Of a stretch of 64,000 nucleotides of DNA, positions 22,899-38,427 are shown in pieces. The stretch is from assembly GCA_016715865.1 (NCBI GenBank), contig JADJXM010000001.1, forward strand, positions 124,001 to 188,000. The letters run 5' to 3'. The notes beneath the pieces were generated by a model, which worked only from the letters and a program-made list of their open reading frames with translations, ran no database searches and was not told where the DNA came from. This DNA comes from Acidobacteriota bacterium (GTDB taxonomy: Bacteria > Acidobacteriota > Blastocatellia > RBC074). Within the stretch, counting starts at the first letter, position 1. Every line of letters starts with the position of its first letter. The translations under genes and the position numbers were made by a program.

Positions 22899-24380
22899 AT
22901 GCTGAAGATATATATAAATGATGGGATGGACAGTGGAAGCGAGTACCTGCTCGCGCCCGACCCGGAGGGTTATCTGCTGATTGGCCGCGGAATGGACTGT
23001 CACGTTCGGATTTCGCATAAGTCGGTGGCCGATTATCACGCGCTCATCGCATGGTCAGACGGGCGGTTTTATCTTGTCGACCAGAAGAGCGGACGTGAGA
23101 CCTTGCTTAACGGGGTTGCGGTGGAGAACGAGTGGCTCGTTGACGGCGACTCCATCGAAATCGGACGGGGCGGCCTGCGGATGACGGTAAATATTGAAAA
23201 ATCACCCGTCGAGTTGATGGGGCAGGAGACCGAGACCGTCCCGGATGAAACACGTCAGATAATCCATCACGCTGCTGAGCATATCGGCCTTTACGATCCG
23301 GCGCACGATTCCGGTCGTCCTCAGCGCAGCATCGGCATGGGGTTAATGCTCACTTTTTTTGCAATCCTTGGTCTCATGCTACTGGGGTTGATGGGACTCA
23401 ATCTGGGCGTCTATTTCGCCTTTGTGAGCAGTCTCGTAGCATTTTTTCCGTCGCTCTTTTATCTCGGCATCTTTTTATGGCTCGATCGATATGATCCTGA
23501 GCCGCCGCAGACTCTGGCTTTCGCCTTCGGTTGGGGAGCGACAATCTCTGTTCTCTTTTCAGCCGTTTTGAATGACCTGGGAACGGGAACAATCGGAGAT
23601 CTGCTGACAGGAATCCTGTTCGCGCCATTTGTCGAGGAGTTGCTCAAAGGATTCGGGGTTCTGTTGATAGCTTTCATCTTCCGCAAGGATTTCGACAGCG
23701 TGGTTGATGGAATAATCTATGCCGGTGTCATCGCTTTAGGGTTCGCGACGATGGAGAATGTCGATTACTACGGTCGCAGCCTGGCAAGAGGAGGTTTCGT
23801 CGGATTAATGGGCACGTTCATTGTGCGTGGAATTATGGCGCCATTTTCACATGTTCTTTTCACATCGATGACCGGGATCGGGGTCGGGATCGCCCGTGAG
23901 TCTCATCATGCGGGACTGAAGGTTATCGCCCCGGTTGCCGGCCTCAGCGGAGCCATAATTCTTCATGCGGTCTGGAATGGGCTGGCTTCACTGGACCGCA
24001 ACTACTTCTTCGCCGGCTATTTTTTTCTTGAGATACCGCTCTTTTTATTTTTCCTCTGGGTGATCATCCGGGTTGTTCGTCGCGAAGGGCGGATTTTGCA
24101 TCAGACGCTCTCGGGCGAAGTTGATCGAGGATTGATCACGCAGCAACAGCTCGAAATGACGGTCTCGATCTTCGCGCGGACGAACTGGCTCAGCGCGGCT
24201 ATCGGGAATTCCAGGCTGTTCAGTGCCCGCCGGCGGTTTCTGCGCGCCGTGGCGAAGCTCGGCCTTTGCCTCTGGCACAGGGACAGGGCGCATGTCGCAA
24301 GCAAGGATACCGGCAGTCTTCAAATGATCGATAAATTACGGGCCGAGATCTTCATGCTTCGCGATCAGATAGAACTATAA
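22899..24380 (+). CDS. FHA domain fused to PrsW-type intramembrane metalloprotease
   Basis: A 493-residue membrane protein. Residues about 1-98 form a forkhead-associated domain (IGRGMDCHVRIS, then DYHALI and NGV), which binds phosphothreonine peptides. Hydrophobic segments start at about 145. The PrsW motifs are intact: Glu246-Glu247 (FVEELLKG), 'GFATMEN' at 281-287, His318 (FSHVLF) and His356 (HAVWNG). PrsW proteases cut membrane-anchored proteins, classically an anti-sigma factor, within the bilayer. A phosphothreonine reader at the cytosolic end suggests control by a Ser/Thr kinase. The C-terminal 100 residues are cytosolic and unassigned. GGAG precedes the ATG by ten bases; the upstream 250 bp are otherwise free and include a GCAGTTACAA word at 22852. 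Confidence 0.9.
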   Translation: MLKIYINDGMDSGSEYLLAPDPEGYLLIGRGMDCHVRISHKSVADYHALIAWSDGRFYLVDQKSGRETLLNGVAVENEWLVDGDSIEIGRGGLRMTVNIEKSPVELMGQETETVPDETRQIIHHAAEHIGLYDPAHDSGRPQRSIGMGLMLTFFAILGLMLLGLMGLNLGVYFAFVSSLVAFFPSLFYLGIFLWLDRYDPEPPQTLAFAFGWGATISVLFSAVLNDLGTGTIGDLLTGILFAPFVEELLKGFGVLLIAFIFRKDFDSVVDGIIYAGVIALGFATMENVDYYGRSLARGGFVGLMGTFIVRGIMAPFSHVLFTSMTGIGVGIARESHHAGLKVIAPVAGLSGAIILHAVWNGLASLDRNYFFAGYFFLEIPLFLFFLWVIIRVVRREGRILHQTLSGEVDRGLITQQQLEMTVSIFARTNWLSAAIGNSRLFSARRRFLRAVAKLGLCLWHRDRAHVASKDTGSLQMIDKLRAEIFMLRDQIEL

Positions 24381-24477
24381 ATAATAATGAAGTATGAATG
24401 ATGAATGATGAACTGAAGTGAATAGTGATGAATGAATTATCGGTATCCACTCATCACTTGTCACTCATCACTCATCA

Positions 24478-24487
<10 letters not shown>
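24375..24487. repeat. GATGAGT-type fold-back palindrome spanning two stop codons
   Basis: An imperfect palindrome whose ends read CTATAAATA on the left and TATTTATAG on the right; internal units are ATGAATGATGA and its complement. It covers the whole 97-bp gap between the convergent FHA-PrsW and M14 genes and includes the stop codons of both. Arms are less perfect than in the GCAAAG family. Confidence 0.75.
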
Positions 24488-27279
<2,792 letters not shown>

Positions 27280-27329
27280 GGTCGATTCGTCCTTGGCGTT
27301 GATAAGCTCAGATTTCAAAGTGATGAATA

Positions 27330-27544
27330 ACTGATGTTACGCAGAGACAATGATCGGAAATTGCTTGACTTGTCTTGAACCCGCGAAGCGGGGGAAAAGC
27401 GCCTCAGGGGGAAGGCCGATCGATGACGCCTGACTCTGCACAGGCCGCCGGGCTCATCTCCGCTTGCAGGCCAGAAAGAGTATGCTTGAGAAACCCAAAA
27501 ATTTGTCAAATCGATTTTAAAGGACTCTTCTGCGTAACATCAGT
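27330..27544. mobile_element. MITE-like element, 16-bp terminal inverted repeats, GAATA target duplication
   Basis: A 215-bp non-coding insertion. ACTGATGTTACGCAGA at 27330-27345 is the exact reverse complement of 27529-27544, and the element is flanked by GAATA on both sides (27325-27329 and 27545-27549), as expected of a 5-bp target duplication. No transposase frame lies inside. It sits upstream of the M14 gene between that gene and the terminator at 27621-27657. The autonomous parent element is not in the window. Confidence 0.82.
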
Positions 27545-27620
27545 GAATAATAATTGAATGCGGAAATTCAGTTTACCAGTCATAAGGACGCGATGGCCGG
27601 TTCAGTGGTTTCGACTGAAC

Positions 27621-27657
27621 AAATAAAAAAGGAGCCGCAACAGCGTTGCGACTCCTT
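27621..27657 (-). terminator. Intrinsic terminator of the DUF5666-repeat gene
   Basis: Read on the minus strand: stem AAGGAGTCGCAAC paired with GTTGCGGCTCCTT (one mismatch), followed by a T-rich run. It starts 33 bp past the stop of the gene ending at 27690. Confidence 0.9.
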
Positions 27658-27689
27658 GAATGGACGAGTACTGGTTCAGTGTTGAACCA

Positions 27690-30428
27690 TCACTGGATTG
27701 TGAGCTGGACGGTGTTGGCGCGCATGACAACGCCTTCTCCGTCGCTGATCCTGATCAGCAGTTCGAGTTTCGCTCCGACCGCCCCTTCGGGTAGTTCGAT
27801 ATTGATCTGATCCAGTCCGGCGAAGCCAGGCGCCTGGCCGGCGTAGATGACATTGGCCTTGATGTCGCCGAGCAGAGCCGTAACATATTCGGCCATGCCG
27901 TTGACGTCATTGCCGTCGCCGTCTTCGACGCTGCGCAGGCCTGTTCCGTATAGTACGAGATAGAGTTTTTCACCCGCACCCCGCGTGATCGATACCGGAA
28001 CGAGTTTGCTCGATGAAGCGTCGAATTTCGTCAGGGGCTCGAACGACTGTTGACCATTGGCCTTGATCCTGAGCAGCAGACCCGCTGGAGAGCCCTGACC
28101 GCTGGCATCGGCGGTGAAGAGGCTGGGAGCGACGCTGCTGATTTCAAGCTCACCCTGAGCAACCGTTATACCGTTGCGCTGCACCGAGACCATGGCGGTT
28201 CCCGGCAGCAGGTCATCCGGCACCTGATAGTTGATCTGGTTGGGCGAAACGAAGAAAAGACCGGCCGGCCGTCCGTCGATCAGCACCGATGTGCCGTCGA
28301 GCGAAGTCGGCAGAGGCAGGCTGCCGGCCAGTGCAGTAGTGCCCGACAGGTTGCTCCCGAACGACGCGATGATCGATGCCGATGAATTTATCGACTGGTA
28401 GCTGCCGGCGTTGACTGAGGTGATCGGGGCGAATTCGACGAAGGTCGAGCCCTCCGGCCCGAATTCGACTTCAATCTCACGCGCATCCACTTCATCGTTC
28501 GGAAGTTCGGCTCCGACGATTTCGACCGTTGCGCCGACTTTGACCTGCGCGTGGCCGCGATTGATCTTCGTCCGGCGATAGACGTGCACAGTCCTGCCAT
28601 CGACTACCCAGTCACCGACGAAATTGTCGGTCTCGGGCAGTTTCTCGACCGTTCCGATGAACTCGATATAACTTCGAGCGCGTGCCGGATCGGTCGCCGG
28701 TGAGACAGGTTTGACCTTGATCTTGATCGCCGTTACTGAGTCGTCGTTCATCAGATAGCCATAGACTTCGATGAAAGCGTTGACTTCGACTTTGGCGCGC
28801 GTCTGATCGATCCTTGTCGTATCGGTAACGACGACCTTCTTGTCGCCGACACGCCATGGACCGATGAAATTCGGGTCATCGGGCAGCGAATGGACGACGC
28901 CATAGAAGTTTATGTATCCGATCGTGCCTTCGGGCGCGTTAGCGTCGCGCTCGACTTCGATGCGATAAGCATCGATCGAACCGTCACCGCGCTGATTGCC
29001 TTCGACCTCGATGAAGGCGCCGACCTGCACGCGACCGTGCTCACGAATGATACGCGTCCGGTCATAGACGTGTACGGCCTTGCCTCCGACGCGCCAGACG
29101 CCTGTCAACGAAGATTCGGGCAGCGACTGGATCGCGCCGTAGAATCGAATGTAATGAGCCGTGTCGCCGATTACAGTCTTGACCTCGATTCGTTTGGCAT
29201 TGACAGTGCGATCATTAAGCAGACGACCCTCGACCTCGACCAGGGATCCGAGGCGCACTCGCCCCTTGTCCTGATCGATCTCAGTCTCGGCGAAGACGTG
29301 AACGATACGTTCTCCGACCTGCCAGTCACCGACCAGGTTTTCGGTGTCAGGCAGACCGCGGACAACGCCGATGAATCTGATATACCCGGGAACCGGTGAG
29401 TTGCCGCGCGTTACGACCATCAGCGCTTTGACCACGCCGTTGGTCAGGATGCCCCTCACTTCAACCATGACGCCGACCGCGAACTTCCCGCCCTCTTCAT
29501 TGAGCTTCGTTTCCGCCGTCACCACCACTTTGCGGCCACTGATTTTCCAGTCGCCGATCAACCCTCTGGTTTCAGGCAGGCTTTCGATTTCGCCCCGAAA
29601 ATGGACTCGAACGTCCGGAGGATGGGTGTTGTTTTTGACTTCGATCTTCGAAGCGAGCACCGAACCGCCCAACTGCAAAAGTCCTTCGACCTCGACGATT
29701 GAACCTATCATGACTTCGCCGCGACTCTGATTGATCACAGTTCGCTCGACGACGGTCACAACACGGCCACTCACGACCCAGTCACCGATTCTGCCACGCG
29801 TATCGGGCAGTCTTTCGACCTTGCCGGTGAACCTGACTGGAATGCCGTTTGTGATGTCCGGGAGGACCTCGATCCTGATGGCCTTGATCGATCCGTCGGA
29901 TTGCCCCAGCCCTTCAACTGCCACCAGCGCATCGATAGCCACTTTGCCTTTATCTTCGTCGATCTTAGTCGCCGAGGTGACGTGGACCTTCTTGCCTGAG
30001 ATCACCCATTCACCCAGCCGTCCCGGCGAACTCGGCAGATCTTCGATCTTTCCGATAAACTTCACCGGTATCCCGGATGGTGGAGTGAGTTTGACCACGA
30101 TCTCGCGTGCGATAAAGATGCCGCCCTGGTTTGAACCCTTGATTTCGACCAGCGCCCCGACTGTTACTCTGCCGCCGCTCTGGTCAATTCTGGCCGATTC
30201 GGTAACCTTGACCCTGGTTCTGCCTACTACCCACTCTCCAATCCATCCTGCGCTTTCAGGCAGGCTGGTGATCGTGCCTTCGATGCGAAGAATTGCACTG
30301 TTCTCTGTCTGAAAGGCCTGTACAGACGCTACAGCCTGCCAGAGACCTGTCAGCAGAATTGCAATTGTGAACAATCGGATGAGAAATTTATTGTGAGTTC
30401 TCCTGGTATTTCGTTTACTTGAAATCAT
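27690..30428 (-). CDS. Eight-fold DUF5666 repeat protein with TIGR03437 C-terminus
   Basis: A 912-residue exported protein. After a signal peptide (residues about 1-40) there are eight tandem DUF5666-type repeats of about 72 residues, each opening 'I.G.I..LP.....IG.W.V....V.V...T.I....G.V..GA.VEV.G', ending near residue 660. The last 240 residues are the acidobacterial TIGR03437 domain (SVNAGSYQS, FFVSPNQINYQVP, VAPSLFTAD, GTGLR). DUF5666 is usually present in one or two copies; its function is unknown, and such proteins are thought to be cell-surface. GAGG lies nine bases before the ATG. The gene is transcribed alone and ends in a clear terminator. The same TIGR03437 domain ends the metalloprotease at 38428-41709. 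Confidence 0.9.
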   Translation of the reverse strand: MISSKRNTRRTHNKFLIRLFTIAILLTGLWQAVASVQAFQTENSAILRIEGTITSLPESAGWIGEWVVGRTRVKVTESARIDQSGGRVTVGALVEIKGSNQGGIFIAREIVVKLTPPSGIPVKFIGKIEDLPSSPGRLGEWVISGKKVHVTSATKIDEDKGKVAIDALVAVEGLGQSDGSIKAIRIEVLPDITNGIPVRFTGKVERLPDTRGRIGDWVVSGRVVTVVERTVINQSRGEVMIGSIVEVEGLLQLGGSVLASKIEVKNNTHPPDVRVHFRGEIESLPETRGLIGDWKISGRKVVVTAETKLNEEGGKFAVGVMVEVRGILTNGVVKALMVVTRGNSPVPGYIRFIGVVRGLPDTENLVGDWQVGERIVHVFAETEIDQDKGRVRLGSLVEVEGRLLNDRTVNAKRIEVKTVIGDTAHYIRFYGAIQSLPESSLTGVWRVGGKAVHVYDRTRIIREHGRVQVGAFIEVEGNQRGDGSIDAYRIEVERDANAPEGTIGYINFYGVVHSLPDDPNFIGPWRVGDKKVVVTDTTRIDQTRAKVEVNAFIEVYGYLMNDDSVTAIKIKVKPVSPATDPARARSYIEFIGTVEKLPETDNFVGDWVVDGRTVHVYRRTKINRGHAQVKVGATVEIVGAELPNDEVDAREIEVEFGPEGSTFVEFAPITSVNAGSYQSINSSASIIASFGSNLSGTTALAGSLPLPTSLDGTSVLIDGRPAGLFFVSPNQINYQVPDDLLPGTAMVSVQRNGITVAQGELEISSVAPSLFTADASGQGSPAGLLLRIKANGQQSFEPLTKFDASSSKLVPVSITRGAGEKLYLVLYGTGLRSVEDGDGNDVNGMAEYVTALLGDIKANVIYAGQAPGFAGLDQINIELPEGAVGAKLELLIRISDGEGVVMRANTVQLTIQ

Positions 30429-30616
30429 TTTACACTACCTCATATTTCCAATGATGTACCTGGGGTCCGGGTAGTGGTTTGATCAGGATCAGGTGAGCGA
30501 TCCCGACGGTATCTGATACGTTCCGGGGGAAGAGGTCTGCCGGATTATAAATCCAATCTGCATGATCCCGGCTTTTTTAATAAAACCAGCATCATGACCT
30601 GGGCTGTTGGAGCGTA

Positions 30617-32269
<1,653 letters not shown>

Positions 32270-32288
32270 GAAACTAATACTCCATCAC

Positions 32289-32477
32289 GCTGAATCTGAT
32301 GAAAAAAGTGAATCGCAAAGGACGCAGAGGAATTGAATCGCAGAGAACGCAAAGGATGCAAAGGATTTTAATGGAAAGAGAGATTCGGATTATTGCCTAT
32401 TGTTTCTGACTCGGGCAATGATCTCCCAAATTCTTCTTTGCGTTCTTTGCGATTCACTTTTTTTCATCAAATTCAGC
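32289..32477. repeat. GCAAAG-family palindrome, copy 3 (unequal arms)
   Basis: The outer ends pair (GCTGAATCTGATGAAAAA on the left with its near-complement ending at 32477). The left arm carries two 'GAATCGCARAG..ACGC' units, the right arm one, so about 30 bp of one arm is unmatched. The centre keeps CGGATTATTGCC (32386-32397) and a TGATCTCCC word, linking it to copies 1 and 2. It lies between the D-aminoacylase start and the FG-GAP gene end. Confidence 0.85.
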
Positions 32478-32488
32478 ATAATGGACTA

Positions 32489-34321
<1,833 letters not shown>

Positions 34322-34383
34322 ATCTTTATGCAATCACTCGATAATTATAGTTAAGGGGTTATTTCTGCTTTAGAAACTATGTG

Positions 34384-34671
<288 letters not shown>

Positions 34672-34855
34672 GACTTAGTTTAAAGAGTATTATTTTATGT
34701 GCATGAAAATCATAGTACTCTGATTTTGCTTCGAAGGAAAATCGCATATGCTCGAATCGGGCCTGGTAACCGATGGATTTGGCATAGGGGCTTGCAGAGC
34801 GGCAGGAAACAGGCAAAGATGACATTTTCTTATTACAAATGGACAGGCACAGGAA

Positions 34856-35941
34856 ATGATTGAAACTATGGTCATCACCGGCGGCGCCGGTTTCATTGGG
34901 GCTAATTTCGTCAGACACGCTCTGGAGCATACCTCATACAGGTTGCTGATCATCGACAAGCTGACCTATGCCGGTAATCTGGCGAGCATCGAGGATGTGC
35001 TGAAAGACGAACGCGTGCAGTTCATCAGGGCGGACATAGCGGACAGGGAGGCGATGCAAGCTGCGTTTCGCGAACACCATCCTGTCTCGATCATCAATTT
35101 CGCGGCCGAAAGCCACGTCGATCGGTCGATCGACGATCCGGGTCCGTTCATCCAGACCAACATCGTCGGTACATACGTACTGCTTGAGACCGCGCGCAAA
35201 TACCTGATTAATCTCTCAGCCGAGCGGGCGGCCGGCTTTCGTTTTCTCCACGTTTCGACCGATGAGGTATACGGGACTCTGGGTCCTGAAGGGCTCTTCT
35301 CGGAAATCACACCCTACGCGCCGAACTCGCCCTACGCCGCCTCGAAGGCCTCTGCCGATCACCTTGTCCGTGCGTATTTCGAAACCTACCGGCTGCCTGC
35401 GATTATCACGAATTGCTCGAACAACTACGGCCCATACCAGTTCCCTGAGAAGCTGATTCCATTGATGCTGCTCAATGCGCTGGAAGGTAAACCTCTGCCG
35501 ATTTACGGCGATGGCGGGAACATCCGCGACTGGTTGTATGTCGAAGATCACTGCGCGGGCATCCTGCTCGCACTGCAAAAGGGTAAGCCAGGCGAAAAGT
35601 ACAATATCGGCGGCGGCAATGAGCGAACGAACCTCCAGATCGTCGACCGGCTCTGCGATGAGGTCGAGAAGATCCTGCCGGCGGCCGAAAATTCGGCCCT
35701 CCAGCAGCTTGGCCGCAACAGTTATCATGAATTGAAGACCTTTGTCCCCGATCGACCGGGTCATGATCGCCGTTATGCAATCGATGCAACGAAGATCCGC
35801 GAAGAGCTAGGCTGGAGACCCGTTTTTGATTTCGAAAGCGGCCTGGCAAAGACGGTCGCCTGGTATACCGCCAATCACAGCTGGTGCCGGACGGTCATGG
35901 CAAATCGCTATCACGGCGAAAGGCTGGGGCTGGGGAAATAA
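34856..35941 (+). CDS. rmlB: RmlB, dTDP-glucose 4,6-dehydratase
   Basis: A 361-residue short-chain dehydrogenase/epimerase. It converts dTDP-D-glucose to dTDP-4-keto-6-deoxy-D-glucose, the second step of dTDP-L-rhamnose synthesis in the cytoplasm. The NAD site is GGAGFIGANFV at residues 9-19; the catalytic block is 'HVSTDEVYGTLG' (Thr, Asp, Glu of the dehydratase) and 'YAASKASADHLV' (Tyr-x-x-x-Lys); 'NNYGPYQFPEKLIPL' and 'DHCAGI' are RmlB signatures. It is the first gene of a compact rmlBACD operon. About 185 bp separate it from the long GCCAAG palindrome upstream. Confidence 0.96.
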   Translation: MIETMVITGGAGFIGANFVRHALEHTSYRLLIIDKLTYAGNLASIEDVLKDERVQFIRADIADREAMQAAFREHHPVSIINFAAESHVDRSIDDPGPFIQTNIVGTYVLLETARKYLINLSAERAAGFRFLHVSTDEVYGTLGPEGLFSEITPYAPNSPYAASKASADHLVRAYFETYRLPAIITNCSNNYGPYQFPEKLIPLMLLNALEGKPLPIYGDGGNIRDWLYVEDHCAGILLALQKGKPGEKYNIGGGNERTNLQIVDRLCDEVEKILPAAENSALQQLGRNSYHELKTFVPDRPGHDRRYAIDATKIREELGWRPVFDFESGLAKTVAWYTANHSWCRTVMANRYHGERLGLGK

Positions 35942-35970
35942 GACGTTAAAAGTTGAAAGTTGAAAGTAAG

Positions 35971-36852
35971 ATGAAGGGAATCATTCTCGCCGGCGGCTCA
36001 GGTACGCGGCTCTATCCGATCACGATGGCGGTCAGCAAGCAGTTACTGCCAGTGTACGACAAGCCGATGATCTATTACCCGCTCTCGACACTCATGCTGG
36101 CGGGAATCCGCGAGATACTGGTAATCACGACGCCGCAGGACCGCGATCAGTTCGAGCGACTGCTGGGTGACGGATCGCAGCTCGGAATCCACATTTCTTA
36201 CACTGTACAGCCCAGTCCGGAAGGGCTGGCGCAGGCCTTCATCATCGGCCGGGAATTCATCGGCAGCAACAATGTAGCGCTGGTGCTGGGCGATAACATC
36301 TATTACGGTCACGGATTCCCGGAGGATCTTCGCCGGGCGGCTGAGCGGGCAAAAGGTGCGACAGTCTTCGCCTATCAGGTGCGCGATCCGGAACGTTACG
36401 GCGTGGTCGAGTTCGACTCAGCGGGCCGCGCCGTCAGCCTTGCAGAGAAGCCGCTTCGGCCACGGTCAAAATGGGCCGTCACCGGGCTCTACTTTTACGA
36501 TCATCGAGTCGTCGACATTGCCGCCGGGCTCAAGCCGTCGGCGCGCGGAGAACTTGAAATCACCGACGTCAATCGTACTTATCTCGAAATGGGCGAACTG
36601 AATGTCGAAAAGCTGGGTCGCGGAATCGCGTGGCTCGATACAGGAACGCACGAATCGCTTCAGCAGGCATCGAGCTTCATTCAGGCGCTGCAGGAGCGGC
36701 AGGGGATGATGGTCTCGTGTCTTGAAGAGATCGCATACAACATGGGATACATCACTGCCGGCGATGTGGCCAGAATCGCAGAGCCGATGCGCAAGAATGA
36801 ATACGGACGGTATCTGCTGGCCATGCTCGATCAGGAGGTCGAAGGGCTGTGA
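35971..36852 (+). CDS. rmlA: RmlA, glucose-1-phosphate thymidylyltransferase
   Basis: A 293-residue nucleotidyltransferase. It makes dTDP-glucose from dTTP and glucose 1-phosphate. The signature GGSGTRLYPIT is at residues 8-18, followed by 'SKQLLPVYDKPMIYYPL', 'GDNIYYGHG' and 'GLYFYDHRVVD', all typical of RmlA. The ATG at 35971 is chosen; the six in-frame codons before it come from a short AGTTGAA tandem run between rmlB and rmlA and give no better N-terminus. Its last four bases overlap the GTG start of rmlC (GTGA). Confidence 0.96.
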   Translation: MKGIILAGGSGTRLYPITMAVSKQLLPVYDKPMIYYPLSTLMLAGIREILVITTPQDRDQFERLLGDGSQLGIHISYTVQPSPEGLAQAFIIGREFIGSNNVALVLGDNIYYGHGFPEDLRRAAERAKGATVFAYQVRDPERYGVVEFDSAGRAVSLAEKPLRPRSKWAVTGLYFYDHRVVDIAAGLKPSARGELEITDVNRTYLEMGELNVEKLGRGIAWLDTGTHESLQQASSFIQALQERQGMMVSCLEEIAYNMGYITAGDVARIAEPMRKNEYGRYLLAMLDQEVEGL

Positions 36853-37589
36853 AATTCATCCAGACAGATATTCCTGATGTGATCGTCATCGAACCGCAAC
36901 TTTATCTGGATGAACGCGGGTTCTTTCTGGAAAGTTATCACGAGCAGAAATATCGCGATGGTGGAATCAGGGCAACTTTTGTCCAGGATAATCATTCAAA
37001 ATCCGTGCGCGGCACGGTGCGGGGACTGCACGCTCAATTGCGGCATCCTCAGGGAAAGCTGATTCGAGTCATCGAGGGCGAGATTTACGATATTGCTCTT
37101 GATATCCGGCGCGGTTCACCGAATTTCGGGCATTGGGTCGGAGCATGGCTTTCGGCTGAGAATTTTCGCCAGATCTATGTTCCGCCCGGGTTCGCGCATG
37201 GATTCTGCGTCACCAGCGCTGTCGCCCAGGTGGAATACAAATGCACTGACTTCTATGATCCGACCAACGAGATCAGCATTCAATGGAACGATCCCGACCT
37301 GGCAATCGACTGGCCGATCGACATCCAGTCCATGCCGATCATCTCGAAAAAGGACATGACCGCGAGACCTTTGCGTGAATTAATGGAAATTCTGCCACTG
37401 ATTGATCCAACCCAAGGCCGGCCGGGCCGCGACATTGGTTGCCTTTACCTCGGCCCCGGGCGTGCGCGGCGCGTCAACCTCTCTCGGCGGTCTCGGCGCC
37501 CCCGGGGCGGGGAGGCGCTGAACTATGAAGATTCTATTGACGGGCGCGGGAGGTCAGCTTGGCCGCGCTTTGCAGGCATCGCCGGGTGA
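36849..37589 (+). CDS. rmlC: RmlC, dTDP-4-dehydrorhamnose 3,5-epimerase, with odd C-terminal extension
   Basis: A cupin-fold epimerase. Active-site blocks are 'GTVRGLHAQL' with the catalytic His, 'DIALDIRRGSPNFGHW', and 'VPPGFAHGFCV'. It epimerises dTDP-4-keto-6-deoxyglucose at C3 and C5. The start is GTG overlapping the rmlA stop. The expected C-terminus falls near 'LMEILPLIDP' (about residue 190), but the frame runs on for about 55 residues of Arg/Gly-rich sequence encoded by a very GC-rich stretch (about 37420-37515) and then 65 bp into rmlD in another frame. The tail looks acquired, not ancestral; whether the protein tolerates it is unknown. Confidence 0.93.
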   Translation: MKFIQTDIPDVIVIEPQLYLDERGFFLESYHEQKYRDGGIRATFVQDNHSKSVRGTVRGLHAQLRHPQGKLIRVIEGEIYDIALDIRRGSPNFGHWVGAWLSAENFRQIYVPPGFAHGFCVTSAVAQVEYKCTDFYDPTNEISIQWNDPDLAIDWPIDIQSMPIISKKDMTARPLRELMEILPLIDPTQGRPGRDIGCLYLGPGRARRVNLSRRSRRPRGGEALNYEDSIDGRGRSAWPRFAGIAG

Positions 37590-38346
37590 CAATCTGATGA
37601 TCGCGCTGACACACGACGATCTGGATATCACGAAACCTGATCAGGTGCGCGGCGCCGTCGAAAGTCATTCGCCGGATATCGTCATCAATGGCGCCGCATG
37701 GACCAATGTCGATGGGGCTGAAACCGATGAAGACGGGGCATACAGGCTCAACTCTCTCGGCCCGCGCAACCTCGCCCTGGCAACCGGAGCGCTGAATCTG
37801 CCGATCGTCCATATCTCAACCGATTATGTCTTTGACGGTGAGGCCTCTCGACCGTATCACGAATTCGATGAGCCGAATCCTCGAACGGTATACGGCCGCA
37901 GCAAACTTGCCGGCGAGCGTGCTGTAGCTGCACTCAATCCGCGTCATTACATCGTTCGGACTGCCTGGCTCTATCACAACGAAGGCAGAAACTTTCCAAC
38001 GACGATGATGGGACTGGCTGACCGTGACGAAGTGCGCGTGGTGAGCGATCAGTACGGATCGCCGACATATGCGCCGCATCTGGCGCGCGCCATCGGCGAT
38101 TTGATCGTAACCGGCGCTTACGGAACCTGGCATCTGGCAGGTCACGGGGGAACAAGCTGGTATGAATTGACCTGCGCTTTATATCAATTGATGAATTATC
38201 GAACTCGCGTAATTCCTGTTTCGACGGCCGATTTCCCGCGGCCAGCGCAGCGACCCCGGTATTCAGTTCTAAAATCGCTGCAGCAACCGGAGATCCTGTT
38301 GCCCCCATGGCTGGAGGGCTTGAAAGAATTCGTGAATGCGTTATGA
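37525..38346 (+). CDS. rmlD: RmlD, dTDP-4-dehydrorhamnose reductase
   Basis: A 273-residue short-chain dehydrogenase carrying out the NAD(P)H-dependent last step to dTDP-L-rhamnose. The nucleotide site is TGAGGQLGRAL at residues 6-16; 'HISTDYVFDG' and 'YGRSKLAGE' (Tyr-x-x-x-Lys) form the catalytic centre; 'RTAWLYHNEGRNF' and 'DQYGSPTYA' are RmlD blocks. GGGGAGG lies nine bases before the ATG, so it has its own strong ribosome site despite overlapping the rmlC extension by 65 bp. It closes the rhamnose operon. Confidence 0.96.
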   Translation: MKILLTGAGGQLGRALQASPGDNLMIALTHDDLDITKPDQVRGAVESHSPDIVINGAAWTNVDGAETDEDGAYRLNSLGPRNLALATGALNLPIVHISTDYVFDGEASRPYHEFDEPNPRTVYGRSKLAGERAVAALNPRHYIVRTAWLYHNEGRNFPTTMMGLADRDEVRVVSDQYGSPTYAPHLARAIGDLIVTGAYGTWHLAGHGGTSWYELTCALYQLMNYRTRVIPVSTADFPRPAQRPRYSVLKSLQQPEILLPPWLEGLKEFVNAL

Positions 38347-38427
38347 TTTCCAGACGCTGATCAAGCAGTTACGCCTCCCCTGTTATTCCTGTACGGTTCC
38401 TTCAATCAATAGAGAAAGGTATTTTTG

